From the NCBI RefSeq assembly GCF_000026225.1, contig NC_011740.1, forward strand, positions 2,418,001-2,482,000: 64,000 nucleotides of DNA, in the 5' to 3' direction. The notes beneath the pieces were generated by a model that made no database searches, was not told the DNA's origin, and saw only the letters and a program-made list of their open reading frames with translations. Positions 9,126 to 18,370 of the stretch are shown here, piece by piece; position 1 is the stretch's first letter, and each line of letters starts with the position of its first letter. The position numbers and the translations under genes are program-made. The stretch is from Escherichia fergusonii ATCC 35469 (GTDB lineage Bacteria > Pseudomonadota > Gammaproteobacteria > Enterobacterales > Enterobacteriaceae).

Positions 9126-9184
9126 AGCGCCCTTTGTCAACAATCTGGCCGCGCATACGTGGCTTCGCTTTGGTTACTCGCTAT

Positions 9185-11818
9185 TCAGGCAAGTCGGTAA
9201 CTGAACGTTCGTGACTGGCCGGGTAAAAAAGGCCCGGACAGATTTGAACCTTGATTTTCCTCGGTAGTAATGTGTTCATCCATCATCGTTTCTGAGCAAG
9301 AAATCACCTCGCGGCTGAAAGCAACAGTCGCATCACAGGTCGCTGATTCAGCCGGATTAAACAGCCGCAAAATCACTTCTTGTCGGTCTTCAGCTTTCTT
9401 AAGTGCGCTAATCAGGCATCCCACTGGGGGCATTTTCAACAAACTATAACTTTCCGGCACGTTGAACCCGGCTTTGTTAAGCTTCATCGCATCCCATGGG
9501 ATTTTGTTGTAACACTGTACTGGGGTCAGCCATGCTCGCGCCTGCTGGGCTACACCGGCGGCGGTTGGCGTACCGGTATAACTCAATAAACTTAGGCGAC
9601 AAGAAAGCAGACCGCGTAGTTGTGAGTCTGGGACTGGCATTTTAATTCCTGAAGGCCGTCCAGGCCTTAAAAGCAGATCTTCTTTCCCCAGCAATCCAAC
9701 TCCACGCAGCAGCGTAATGGCAAAAGATTTATTCTTTTCACCAATAACCTCAAACTCACGCAGCCCTTCGCTAAAAACAGCCAGCCCGTTACGTTCCTCT
9801 TGTAAGGCTGCATAACTGAGCATATTCCATACCGGAACAGGCGCTTCTTTCCAGCCTTCTTGTTGCCAGACATCCATCGCACTGTCGCTCACCGGGCGCG
9901 TTAGTGAACCAAACTGGGTGTCAGCCAGAACACTGTCGGTGTTAAAAGGTGTAGGGACCAGTATGCGAAGGCGATGATCGTCAGCCTGGTTATCAAGGTT
10001 GATATCCACATCAATGCGCCTGCTGTTATGACTAAGAGTGACAACCAACTCCACCCCTACTCTGCCAGTGGATTGCCGGGCGCTGCGTTCTGACAAATTG
10101 AGCGGAACTGCCATGTCATAGCGGATAACAGCCGTACTCTGCCAGGCCTCATGAGTAATCTCGCATTGCGGTTTCGCGTTCGCCGAAGTAATTACCCACT
10201 CTTCTTTTGCAGGTGAATAGTCATATTCATCACCATCATCAGAGCTTTCTTCAATTTGCAACACCCGTTCAAAGCGCACACCGCTGTCTTTATCTACCAG
10301 TTGCAGAGAACCATCCTCATTGAGCGCAATCTGCCAGAAAGCATTTTCCAGTATCCCTTCAACTTCACTTTTGGAGGTGACCACGTTGCCAGGCTGATTC
10401 GCTTCAATATAAAGCGTGCGATAGCCCATAGAAGGGACAATCTGGTTGATCTGAATATCAAACTCCATAAAGGGATCGTAATTACCGTAATGAACAATTT
10501 GCCGATCGATAAGACCAGGATCGATCTCACGGGCATGGCGAATAAAATACGGCACAGGCTGGCCGCGATCGTCCCGCAAATTAAACTGGCTGGCGCGCAG
10601 GCGCACAGTGGTGTTAATAACTTCTTCACGCGGCCAGGGCATCAGGTTAAACAGGACGAGTTTGTCGGCGTCGCTCTGCGGCATGTTGTCGGCGATTTTA
10701 CGCATATAGAAACGAATCAGATTATCCGCCATGTCTTCGGCCAGTTCGAAGCGGGCGACGATTTCGCGATGAACTTTGTCACTGCAACAACAACCGATAC
10801 TGTCGTGGGCATGATTTTTTAAGATCTCTTTCCACATTTTCTCCAGCAAGCCGTGGTGGTATTCAAAACCCAACGTCCAGGCCAGTGTTGCCAGCGGTTC
10901 CAGCAGATTAACAATCTTATTTTCAATACGTGCGTGGGCAATTTTGATATCCATACGCGTAGAACCGATGGTGCGATGCACGCGCATATATTTGCCATCA
11001 ATAAATTCCCCTTTCAGGGTGGCCAAATTTTCGCGCTGCGCTTCTATCTTCTCAAATACCTCTTCAAAGCGGCTCATCACAAACTTACGTTGAGGGTAGA
11101 TCTCACGCAGCTTATCCATCACTTCGAAGATATTTTGCTGCAATGGCATCTGATCATGACCATTCGGCAACAAAATCTCTTTGGTTACTGACGCTTTTTC
11201 CAGCACGTCAAAATAGCTGTCGAGCCGTTTACGTAATCCGTCTTCGTCCGCAGGTAAGTACTTACCGATGGCATAACCTAACGGCAGCACTTGCGCCGTC
11301 ACTTCGCTGCCGTCACTGCTTTTCCATAAAAACTCGGTTTTATCAGTACCGTGGCGCTCCGAACATCCGCGCCAGAACATAGTGCGGGTAATGCCAAATC
11401 CATTGTAGATATGCGGCAGTTGCCCGGACATGCCAAAGGAGTCCGGTAAATAGCCTATTTTCATCGGCTCGCCAAACGCGAGGCAGTCACGCATTCCGTA
11501 CATCAGATTACGGACTATGGATTCCGCAGAAACAATCGTGGTATCGGTCTGGGTATACCAGGGGCCGATAATCAACTTACCGGCTTCTACCAGTTTTTTC
11601 ACGCGGTCTTTGTTTTCCGGCTTCACCGCGAAATAATCTTCGAGAATCGCCGTTTGCCCGTCGAGCACGTAATATTTGTATTCGTTGTCCTGTTCCAGTC
11701 GGCACAGGATCTCTTCCATATTATTGACCAGCAGAATGCGTGACTCTTCGGTAGTAAAATACCACTCCCGATCCCAGTGCATATGCGGGGTGATGTGAAC
11801 GCGAGATACAGCTTTCAT
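9185..11818 (-). CDS. mngB: Alpha-mannosidase MngB (mannosylglycerate hydrolase)
   Basis: MngB hydrolyses 2-O-(6-phospho-alpha-mannosyl)-D-glycerate delivered by MngA to mannose-6-phosphate and glycerate. The 877-residue product is a GH38 enzyme: the N-terminal catalytic domain shows the zinc-site HMHWDREWY motif (His/Asp about residues 13-17) and GYLPDSFGMSGQLP, which contains the expected nucleophile Asp of the family. A C-terminal beta domain (MngB_C type) follows. It lies 19 bp after mngA and ends before the REP unit. Length equals K-12. Confidence 0.96.
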   Translation of the reverse strand: MKAVSRVHITPHMHWDREWYFTTEESRILLVNNMEEILCRLEQDNEYKYYVLDGQTAILEDYFAVKPENKDRVKKLVEAGKLIIGPWYTQTDTTIVSAESIVRNLMYGMRDCLAFGEPMKIGYLPDSFGMSGQLPHIYNGFGITRTMFWRGCSERHGTDKTEFLWKSSDGSEVTAQVLPLGYAIGKYLPADEDGLRKRLDSYFDVLEKASVTKEILLPNGHDQMPLQQNIFEVMDKLREIYPQRKFVMSRFEEVFEKIEAQRENLATLKGEFIDGKYMRVHRTIGSTRMDIKIAHARIENKIVNLLEPLATLAWTLGFEYHHGLLEKMWKEILKNHAHDSIGCCCSDKVHREIVARFELAEDMADNLIRFYMRKIADNMPQSDADKLVLFNLMPWPREEVINTTVRLRASQFNLRDDRGQPVPYFIRHAREIDPGLIDRQIVHYGNYDPFMEFDIQINQIVPSMGYRTLYIEANQPGNVVTSKSEVEGILENAFWQIALNEDGSLQLVDKDSGVRFERVLQIEESSDDGDEYDYSPAKEEWVITSANAKPQCEITHEAWQSTAVIRYDMAVPLNLSERSARQSTGRVGVELVVTLSHNSRRIDVDINLDNQADDHRLRILVPTPFNTDSVLADTQFGSLTRPVSDSAMDVWQQEGWKEAPVPVWNMLSYAALQEERNGLAVFSEGLREFEVIGEKNKSFAITLLRGVGLLGKEDLLLRPGRPSGIKMPVPDSQLRGLLSCRLSLLSYTGTPTAAGVAQQARAWLTPVQCYNKIPWDAMKLNKAGFNVPESYSLLKMPPVGCLISALKKAEDRQEVILRLFNPAESATCDATVAFSREVISCSETMMDEHITTEENQGSNLSGPFLPGQSRTFSYRLA

Positions 11819-11837
11819 CGTCGTTTCCTGTTTTTGT

Positions 11838-13754
11838 TTATGGCGTTACGCCGTCAATCAGATAGTTGCCATGCTTAACCGCGTGACGCCGCCAGATCAG
11901 GAGAATTGCGGTAGAGATTGCGCTCCCCACCAGCGCCGCGCCAAACCAGCCCAGAGCAGCCATCACACCACCAGCACCGTTATCATGAAGTAAAAAGAGG
12001 GAGAATATTCCGGCCCCCGGTGTGGAAAGGCCAATATTCATCGCGCCAACGATAGCGCCCGTCACCATAGAGCCCAGCACAAAAGAGCCAATGACGCGCA
12101 ATGGATCTTCAATCGCCATCGGGATCGCCCCTTCCGTAATCCCCGCCAGCCCCAATAGCCAGGTTGATTTCCCGGTTTCAATTTCAAATTCTTTAAACAG
12201 GCGCGGCGCGAGCATCGTGGAAGCCGTTACGGTAAATGCCGAAACCATTTTGACGGAGGCGAAAATGGCATAGGGGCCGTAAACGCCGTTCGCCATTGCG
12301 CCGAGGCAGAATGCATAAGCGGCTTTGTTCACTGGCCCACCAAGGTCAAAGGAACACATAAAACCGAGAATGGCGCCAAGCAACAGCGCATTACTTCCTG
12401 ACAGACCGTTCAGCCAGGCGGTAAGCGAGTTATTGATCCAGGCGACAGGTTCCCCCACCACAAACAGCATCAGACTGCCCGCTCCCAATGTACCGAGCAC
12501 CGGGTAGAGATAGAAAGTCAGGAAGCCATTGAATTTACTGCTAAGACGTAAGTGATTTTTCACCCAGCGCATCAGGTAACCGGCTATCAATCCGCCAACG
12601 ACCGCGCCGAGAAACCCGGAACCGATCATGTTGGCGGCCAGTCCAGCCGCAAAGCCCGGCGCTAACGCCGGTTTATCTGCCAGCGAATAGGCGGTATAGG
12701 CTGCCAGCACCGGCACCATCAAAATCCCGAGCATCCCGCCGCCCAGCTTGCGGTACATCCACAGCCAGGAGTTTTCTTCATTAAACAAATCTTGTAGCCC
12801 GAAGATTTGCGACAGTAATACCGCAACCGCCAGCACCGTGCCCCCCGCGACAATCAACGGCACGGCGAAAGAGATCCCGCTTAACAGCGCCTGTTTCAGC
12901 TCAGTTTTGACACTTTTCACCGGTTGCGTATCTTGCTGTACAGTACGCGTCTCATCACTACGCTTGAGGGTAAGCGCTTGTTGGATCAATGCTTCTGCAT
13001 GGCGAATCGGCTCGGCAACAGGCACAGAAAGCGCAGGAATGCCGTTAAAACGCTCACTCTCCTTGATGGCGACTTCAGCCGCAAAAATACACGCAGTTGC
13101 ACTATTGAGTTGATCCGCCGTTAAACGCCCTTCAATACCGTTAGCTCCCTGCTTTTCAACAAAGACATTCACGCCCAACTTTCGCCCTGCTTTCTCCAGA
13201 TATTCCGCAGCCATATAGGTGTGGGCTATCCCTGCCGGACAGGCCGTCACACAAACAATTGTTGGCGCATTGCTGAAATTCACTGCAGGTTGTGCATACC
13301 ATTTATCATCAAGCGCCGAAAGCAACTCATCTGGCGTCGTTGCTGACTGAATTCTCGCCCGAATCTCATCATCCGCCAGGCGCGTGGTCAGCGCTGTCAG
13401 CAATTGCATATGCGTTGTACCTGCTTCATTGGGAGGAATAGCCAGCAACACCACTAAATCAACCGCTTCCGGGCCATCAACGCCTTCCCACTGAAGCGGC
13501 TCACTCAGTGTCGCGACCGCAAACGCTGCTTCTTTTACCGCAGCAGTTTTACCATGCGGCACAGCCAGCCCTTCACCTAAGGCCGTCGGGCCAAGACTTT
13601 CACGGTGATGCACTTCTTCCAGAAATTGCTCAGTACTGGAAATTTTCCCCAGAGCAGCAAGACGTTGAGTCAACGCGTGGATGGCCTCTTCACGGCTGGT
13701 AAAGCGCGCATTCAGGCACAGCGCATCGCGGTGGGTCAGAGTCGTCAGGTTCAT
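11838..13754 (-). CDS. mngA: PTS permease MngA for 2-O-alpha-mannosyl-D-glycerate (EIIABC)
   Basis: MngA is a three-domain PTS transporter. Order: EIIA (residues 1-150, phospho-His in LAVPHGK, about His67), EIIB (about 165-265, phospho-Cys in VTACPAGIAHT, about Cys172), then EIIC with eight or more membrane helices (about 300-635). I chose ATG 13754 because GAGG sits six bases upstream. A GTG at 13766 and ATG at 13757 are alternatives, and the longer upstream start annotated in K-12 is not preserved as ATG here. It is divergent from mngR and shares its control region. Confidence 0.93.
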   Translation of the reverse strand: MNLTTLTHRDALCLNARFTSREEAIHALTQRLAALGKISSTEQFLEEVHHRESLGPTALGEGLAVPHGKTAAVKEAAFAVATLSEPLQWEGVDGPEAVDLVVLLAIPPNEAGTTHMQLLTALTTRLADDEIRARIQSATTPDELLSALDDKWYAQPAVNFSNAPTIVCVTACPAGIAHTYMAAEYLEKAGRKLGVNVFVEKQGANGIEGRLTADQLNSATACIFAAEVAIKESERFNGIPALSVPVAEPIRHAEALIQQALTLKRSDETRTVQQDTQPVKSVKTELKQALLSGISFAVPLIVAGGTVLAVAVLLSQIFGLQDLFNEENSWLWMYRKLGGGMLGILMVPVLAAYTAYSLADKPALAPGFAAGLAANMIGSGFLGAVVGGLIAGYLMRWVKNHLRLSSKFNGFLTFYLYPVLGTLGAGSLMLFVVGEPVAWINNSLTAWLNGLSGSNALLLGAILGFMCSFDLGGPVNKAAYAFCLGAMANGVYGPYAIFASVKMVSAFTVTASTMLAPRLFKEFEIETGKSTWLLGLAGITEGAIPMAIEDPLRVIGSFVLGSMVTGAIVGAMNIGLSTPGAGIFSLFLLHDNGAGGVMAALGWFGAALVGSAISTAILLIWRRHAVKHGNYLIDGVTP

Positions 13755-13766
13755 CATGATCCTCAC

Positions 13767-13923
13767 TTGATCGTTTTTATAGTCGCGCCAGTGTGCCCGA
13801 CAAACAAATACTATTATGTGATCAATTTCACTTGATTGAGATTATTTGTATTATATTTGTATTATTTACAGGATGAATTTATCGGGCATAATGACAAAAT
13901 TCGTATTAATGAGATGCTAAATA
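13767..13923. promoter_or_regulatory. mngA/mngR divergent control region
   Basis: This 157-bp space separates divergent mngA and mngR. It contains a CRP-like site at 13817-13832 (TGTGA-TCAATT-TCACT) and a perfect 11-bp direct repeat, atttgtattat, at 13844-13854 and 13855-13865. A partial inverted half-site (acaaata, about 13803) lies closer to mngA. MngR is a GntR-family repressor, so the repeats are the natural operator candidate; that assignment is inference. Confidence 0.6.
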
Positions 13924-14643
13924 ATGGGACGGAAACCCTTATACCGACAGATTGCTGATCGCATTCGTGAGCAGATTGCGCGTGGCGAGCTTAAACCTGG
14001 CGATGCGTTACCCACTGAATCAGCACTACAAACAGAGTTTGGCGTCAGCCGGGTTACGGTGCGTCAGGCTTTGCGACAATTAGTCGAGCAGCAGATCCTT
14101 GAAAGTATTCAAGGCAGCGGGACTTACGTAAAAGAAGAGCGGGTCAATTACGATATTTTTCAGTTAACCAGTTTCGATGAAAAAATGTCTGATCGACACA
14201 TCGATACACACAGCGACGTCCTGGTGTTTGAAGTGATCCTGGCTGATGATTTTCTCCAGCAGCAGCTGCAAATTAGCGAACAGGATCGCGTGTGGCATGT
14301 GAAGCGTGTGCGCTATCGCAAGCAAAAGCCAATGGCACTGGAAGAAACCTGGATGCCGCTTTCATTGTTCCCGGATCTCACCTGGCAGGTCATGGAAAAA
14401 TCGAAATATCACTTTATTGAAGAAGTGAAGAAGATGGTTATTGATCGTAGTGAACAAGAGATAATCCCTCTGATGCCAACCGAAGAGATGAGCCGTTTGC
14501 TTAATATCAGCCAGGATAAACCGATTCTCGAAAAAATATCGCGAGGATTCTTAATAGATGGGCGGATATTTGAGTTCAGCCGAAATGCTTTTAATACAGA
14601 TGACTATAAATTTACGCTTATCGCACGAAGAAGAGCCCACTGA
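13924..14643 (+). CDS. mngR: GntR/HutC-family transcriptional repressor MngR
   Basis: MngR represses mngAB. The 239-residue product has an N-terminal winged helix (residues 1-70: MGRKPLYRQIADRIREQI, then the recognition region GVSRVTVRQALRQLVE) and a C-terminal UTRA ligand domain (about 90-235). Most of the protein follows K-12, but the last residues (LIARRRAH) appear to differ. The stop lies only about 20 bp from the repeat element that begins the accessory islet, so the 3' end may be a recombination junction. Confidence 0.95.
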   Translation: MGRKPLYRQIADRIREQIARGELKPGDALPTESALQTEFGVSRVTVRQALRQLVEQQILESIQGSGTYVKEERVNYDIFQLTSFDEKMSDRHIDTHSDVLVFEVILADDFLQQQLQISEQDRVWHVKRVRYRKQKPMALEETWMPLSLFPDLTWQVMEKSKYHFIEEVKKMVIDRSEQEIIPLMPTEEMSRLLNISQDKPILEKISRGFLIDGRIFEFSRNAFNTDDYKFTLIARRRAH

Positions 14644-14661
14644 TATATGCGCTATATACTC

Positions 14662-14783
14662 TTAATATTGCAAGTTGCAGGACAAACGCCAGTAGCGTTT
14701 TGAACAATGCTTGCGTTGCCCCTGAAATGAAGGGGCCGAATAACACGCAGACACAGTACATGCAACTTGATTATGGCGAGTAT
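14662..14783. repeat. Dispersed inverted-repeat element, copy A
   Basis: The element runs from attgcaagttgcagg to catgcaacttga-ttatggcgagtat. Its ends contain the inverted pair caagttgca / tgcaacttg, about 90 bp apart. The same termini, in a much shorter form, recur at 62132-62177 in the speF leader. The termini resemble a widespread enterobacterial palindromic repeat of about 120 bp (ERIC-like). A 63-codon ORF over it is not credible. It lies exactly at the left edge of the islet. Confidence 0.65.
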
Positions 14784-15068
14784 CACCATTCTTATTTCAA
14801 CATATTTACGATTGCCTTCACAAATTTGGAAATCATTTTTATAACCTCCACACCAAACCGCATCAAGTCATTCTCTAACCCACTAATTTAATGACACTTT
14901 AACCATCGAAAGATAAATCAATATTTTTACGAATAAGATATTGAAAAGAGATCAATTGCATCCTTTATACCTAACACACACACTCACGGATAAATATATC
15001 GCACTTACAATAACAGAGTGCAAACAACCATTTATTTAATGTTTTCACGCCTATACAGAGGATTTGCC
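14784..15068 (+). promoter_or_regulatory. Leader region of the glutamate mutase operon
   Basis: About 285 bp of AT-rich sequence precede glmS. I see no gene and no B12 box (GCCACTG-type core), so no cobalamin riboswitch is apparent despite the B12-dependent enzyme downstream. The glmS ribosome site cagagga is at 15056-15062. The promoter was not identified with confidence. Confidence 0.45.
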
Positions 15069-15518
15069 ATGAAAAAACCAACGCTCGTTATTGGCGTCAT
15101 TGGCGCTGACTGCCATGCTGTTGGCAATAAAGTTCTGGATAGAGTTTTCACCGTGCATAACTTTAATGTCATTAACCTTGGCGTAATGGTGAGTCAGGAT
15201 GAATATATTGACGCAGCGATAGAAACGGGTGCCGATGCCATTGTGGTTTCCTCTATTTATGGTCATGGTGATATTGACTGTCTGGGACTTCGTGAGCGCT
15301 GCATCGAACGTGGTATCGGAGAAATTCCACTTTATGTTGGCGGCAATCTGGTGGTTGGCAAACATGACTTTGCTGATGTCGAAAAAAAATTCAAAGAGAT
15401 GGGATTTAACCGAGTATTCGCGCCAAGTCATGACCTGGAAGATGTCTGTCAGCTCATGGCGGGTGATATTCAGCAACACCGGCACGCTGAAGAACATGTT
15501 CTGGAAGAGGCTATCTGA
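15069..15518 (+). CDS. glmS: Glutamate mutase sigma subunit (B12-binding)
   Basis: This is the small cobalamin-binding subunit of adenosylcobalamin-dependent glutamate mutase, which with GlmE converts L-glutamate to (2S,3S)-3-methylaspartate. The 149-residue product shows the base-off/His-on signature DCHAVG (D14, H16 as cobalt ligand, G19), then VSSIYGHG and VGGNLVVG, which shape the nucleotide-tail pocket. Start at 15069 follows cagagga; an upstream in-frame ATG at 15018 would add 17 poorly conserved residues. It overlaps glmL by one base (TGATG). E. coli cannot make cobalamin de novo, so activity depends on imported corrinoid. The symbol follows methylaspartate mutase usage and is unrelated to glucosamine synthase. 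Confidence 0.92.
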   Translation: MKKPTLVIGVIGADCHAVGNKVLDRVFTVHNFNVINLGVMVSQDEYIDAAIETGADAIVVSSIYGHGDIDCLGLRERCIERGIGEIPLYVGGNLVVGKHDFADVEKKFKEMGFNRVFAPSHDLEDVCQLMAGDIQQHRHAEEHVLEEAI

Positions 15519-16906
15519 TGAGAACTGTCTCTGTCGATATCGGTTCGACGTGGACTAAAGCCGCTCTCTTCGGCAGAGAAGGTGATACGTTAACGCTGAT
15601 AAATCACGTGATAACCCCGACAACGCCCCATCATTTGGCTGAAGGTTTTTTCACCTGCCTTAATCAGTTACTAAACGTTTGTGATGCCCGTTCGTTACTT
15701 CATCGCGGTGAAATTAACCTGAAATATTCCTCTTCTGCCAAAGGGGGACTGGCAGTCGCCGCGATGGGGCTGGTGCCTTCAATTACGCTGGAAACAGCAA
15801 AAGTAACCGCCTGGTCGGCAGGCGCAAAAATCACTCAGCATTACGCTTATAAACTTAATCGTCATGACATTCAGGCACTGGAGAACACACCGCCCGATAT
15901 TATTTTGTTTACTGGCGGCACTGATGGTGGCGAAACGAGTTACGGTCTGGCTAACGCTCGCGCCCTGGCAGAATCAAACCTTGATTGCGCCATGATTTAC
16001 GCCGGGAATCGCGATATACAGGACGATGTGCAGGCCATTCTGGCGCATAAAGAGCTAACAATTGTCGAAAACGTCCTGCCAGATCTCGATCATCCCCATC
16101 CTCATGCTGCACGCGAGGCCATTTGTGACATCTTCCTGCAACGGATCGTAAAAGGAAAAGGGCTGGATGTCATCGTCAATGAAACTGGCGAAAAGCCGAT
16201 GCCAACACCATGGACAGTTTATGAATTAGTAAAAGCCATAAGTCATTACGACAGCGAGTGGCAAGAGTTCATGTTGATTGATATGGGCGGTGCCACCACC
16301 GACGTCTATTCCGCCTGTTCTAACTCCCTCACCCCCGACACAGTTCATCACGGCGTACCGGAACCGTTTATTAAGCGTACGGTGGAAGGTGATCTGGGTA
16401 TGCGCGTCTCTGCCATGGTCGTGGGTGAAAGTACACGGGAGTTGGTCGATATCATTTTCGCCAGTCAAACTGAACGTAAAGCGGCATTTTACGCTTACCT
16501 GCGCCATCTGATGACTTACCCTGGTTACTTACCCGCCAACAGCGAAGAAGAAGAGTTCGATACCTTGCTGGCAGGGCTTTGTGTCGGCTACGCCAGTGAA
16601 CGCCATGCCGGAAGGAAAAAACAGGTCTGCACCTGTGTGGGTAATGTTGATTTGCAACTGGGGCGAGATCTGACCCCAGTACGCAAAGTCATCGGTTCTG
16701 GCGGCTGGCTGTCACGCGCCAGTCAGTTCGATATTCATCACTGGTTGAAATACCGGGAATTAGATGACGATGGCCGACGCATCTTACTTCCTAATCAATT
16801 CACTTATTACCGTGATTCAAGCGGCTTGCTGCCGTTACTGGCAAATGTTGCCCGACTTGATCCGCAGCTCGCCGCCCGTACCAGTATCCACTGTTTAACC
16901 CGATGA
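15518..16906 (+). CDS. glmL: Glutamate mutase-associated ATPase GlmL/MutL (reactivase type)
   Basis: The 462-residue product belongs to the ASKHA fold (MutL of clostridial glutamate mutase loci). Visible are phosphate-1 VDIGSTWTKAALF (residues about 5-17), phosphate-2 LIDMGGATTDVYSA (about 250-263) and the adenosine motif VIGSGGWLS (about 390-398). Proteins of this type are thought to remove inactive cobalamin and reactivate the mutase using ATP. It is encoded between the two mutase subunits and is probably translationally coupled to glmS. It is unrelated to the mismatch-repair protein MutL. Confidence 0.88.
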   Translation: MRTVSVDIGSTWTKAALFGREGDTLTLINHVITPTTPHHLAEGFFTCLNQLLNVCDARSLLHRGEINLKYSSSAKGGLAVAAMGLVPSITLETAKVTAWSAGAKITQHYAYKLNRHDIQALENTPPDIILFTGGTDGGETSYGLANARALAESNLDCAMIYAGNRDIQDDVQAILAHKELTIVENVLPDLDHPHPHAAREAICDIFLQRIVKGKGLDVIVNETGEKPMPTPWTVYELVKAISHYDSEWQEFMLIDMGGATTDVYSACSNSLTPDTVHHGVPEPFIKRTVEGDLGMRVSAMVVGESTRELVDIIFASQTERKAAFYAYLRHLMTYPGYLPANSEEEEFDTLLAGLCVGYASERHAGRKKQVCTCVGNVDLQLGRDLTPVRKVIGSGGWLSRASQFDIHHWLKYRELDDDGRRILLPNQFTYYRDSSGLLPLLANVARLDPQLAARTSIHCLTR

Positions 16907-16924
16907 ATTAAAAGGCAGCAACAC

Positions 16925-18370
16925 ATGGAACTTAAAAATAAAAAACTCTCACTTGATGAATTCATGAACGAGCGACTGCAGGTACTCCAAACCTGGCCGA
17001 CGGGTAAGGAGGTAGAAAACTTTGCAGAGGCAGTTAACTATCAGCAATCAATTCCTGAACATAAACGCTTTTCTCTGGCCCTGTTAAAAGCCGACCAGCA
17101 AGGTAAAACGTTGAGTCAACCACGTGCAGGCGTTGCATTGATCGATGAACATATAGAACTGCTGAAAACGCTGGAACAGGAGTGTGATCTGCTGCCGACA
17201 ACTATTGATGCTTATACCCGTTTGAATCGTTATGAGGAAGCAGCTGTTGGTATTCAAAAATCGCTGGAAGCTGGCACCTCTAAACTGAATGGATTACCTG
17301 TTGTTAACCACGGTGTTGCAGCCTGCCGTCGCCTGACAGAAACACTCGAAAAACCGTTACAAATTCGCCACGGTACGCCTGATGCCCGATTGCTGGCTGA
17401 AATTTCCTTTGCCAGCGGTTTTACCAGCTACGAAGGCGGGGGAATTTCGTACAACATTCCTTATGCCAAACGTGTAACGCTGGAAAAATCGATCCGCGAC
17501 TGGCAATACTGCGACCGTCTGGTCGGGCTATATGAAGAACATGGTATTCGCATGAATCGGGAGCCTTTTGGACCATTAACCGGCACCTTGATTCCTCCTT
17601 TTATGTCCCATTCGGTGGCGATTATTGAAGGTCTTTTGGCACTGGAACAGGGAGTGAAATCAATTACTGTCGGTTATGGTCAGGTGGGCAGCCTGATACA
17701 GGATATTGCAGCCATTAAATCCCTGCGCGAACTGTCCCATGAATATTTCCATAATTACGGGTATGAGGATTACGAACTGAGTACGGTTTTCCACCAATGG
17801 ATGGGGGGATTCCCGGAAGATGAAGCTAAAGCCTTTGCCATAATTTCCTGGGGAGCTGCTGTTGCTGGCATGTCAGGTGCGACAAAAGTGATTACCAAAA
17901 GCCCCCATGAAGCATTTGGTATCCCAACTGCTGCAGCCAATGCTCAGGGGCTGAAAGCCTCGCGCCAGATGTTAAATATGGTAAGCGAACAGAAATTCCC
18001 CCCCTGTCCGGCGGTTGATCAAGAGGTTGAACTGATCAAGTGCGAAGTTCGCGCTGTACTGAAAAAAGTGTTTGAACTGGGTAATGGCGATATTGCCCGT
18101 GGCACAGTGTTGGCCTTTGAAGCGGGTGTGCTGGATATCCCCTTTGCCCCATCAGTTTGTAATGCCGGGAAGATCTTGCCTGTACGCGATAACACCGGGG
18201 CAATTCGTCTTCTTGAAGCCGGTTGCGTACCGTTACCGCAAGATATCCTCGCCCTGCATCACGACTACGTAGCAGAACGCGCCCGTGCAGAAGGACGCGG
18301 CCCATCATTCCAGATGGTTATTGATGACATTAACGCCGTATCCCACAGTCAATTAATAGGAAGACCATAA
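16925..18370 (+). CDS. glmE: Glutamate mutase epsilon (catalytic) subunit
   Basis: This 481-residue TIM-barrel subunit carries the glutamate site of the mutase and pairs with GlmS around adenosylcobalamin. Arg67, Arg99 and Arg148 lie close to the positions of the arginine claw that binds substrate carboxylates in the Clostridium enzyme. Glu170 in GFTSYEGGG corresponds to its active-site Glu. The conserved KSITVGYGQVGSLIQD segment is also present. It starts 18 bp after glmL, and the next gene begins on the base after its stop, so the genes are tightly coupled. Length is as expected for the family. Confidence 0.92.
   Translation: MELKNKKLSLDEFMNERLQVLQTWPTGKEVENFAEAVNYQQSIPEHKRFSLALLKADQQGKTLSQPRAGVALIDEHIELLKTLEQECDLLPTTIDAYTRLNRYEEAAVGIQKSLEAGTSKLNGLPVVNHGVAACRRLTETLEKPLQIRHGTPDARLLAEISFASGFTSYEGGGISYNIPYAKRVTLEKSIRDWQYCDRLVGLYEEHGIRMNREPFGPLTGTLIPPFMSHSVAIIEGLLALEQGVKSITVGYGQVGSLIQDIAAIKSLRELSHEYFHNYGYEDYELSTVFHQWMGGFPEDEAKAFAIISWGAAVAGMSGATKVITKSPHEAFGIPTAAANAQGLKASRQMLNMVSEQKFPPCPAVDQEVELIKCEVRAVLKKVFELGNGDIARGTVLAFEAGVLDIPFAPSVCNAGKILPVRDNTGAIRLLEAGCVPLPQDILALHHDYVAERARAEGRGPSFQMVIDDINAVSHSQLIGRP

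Noticed and set aside
14700..14891. 63-codon ORF between mngR and glmS
   Set aside because: Its first half lies inside the dispersed repeat, and the translation has no recognisable features.
14784..15068. Cobalamin riboswitch before glmS
   Set aside because: No B12-box core was found by eye; would need a covariance search to exclude fully.
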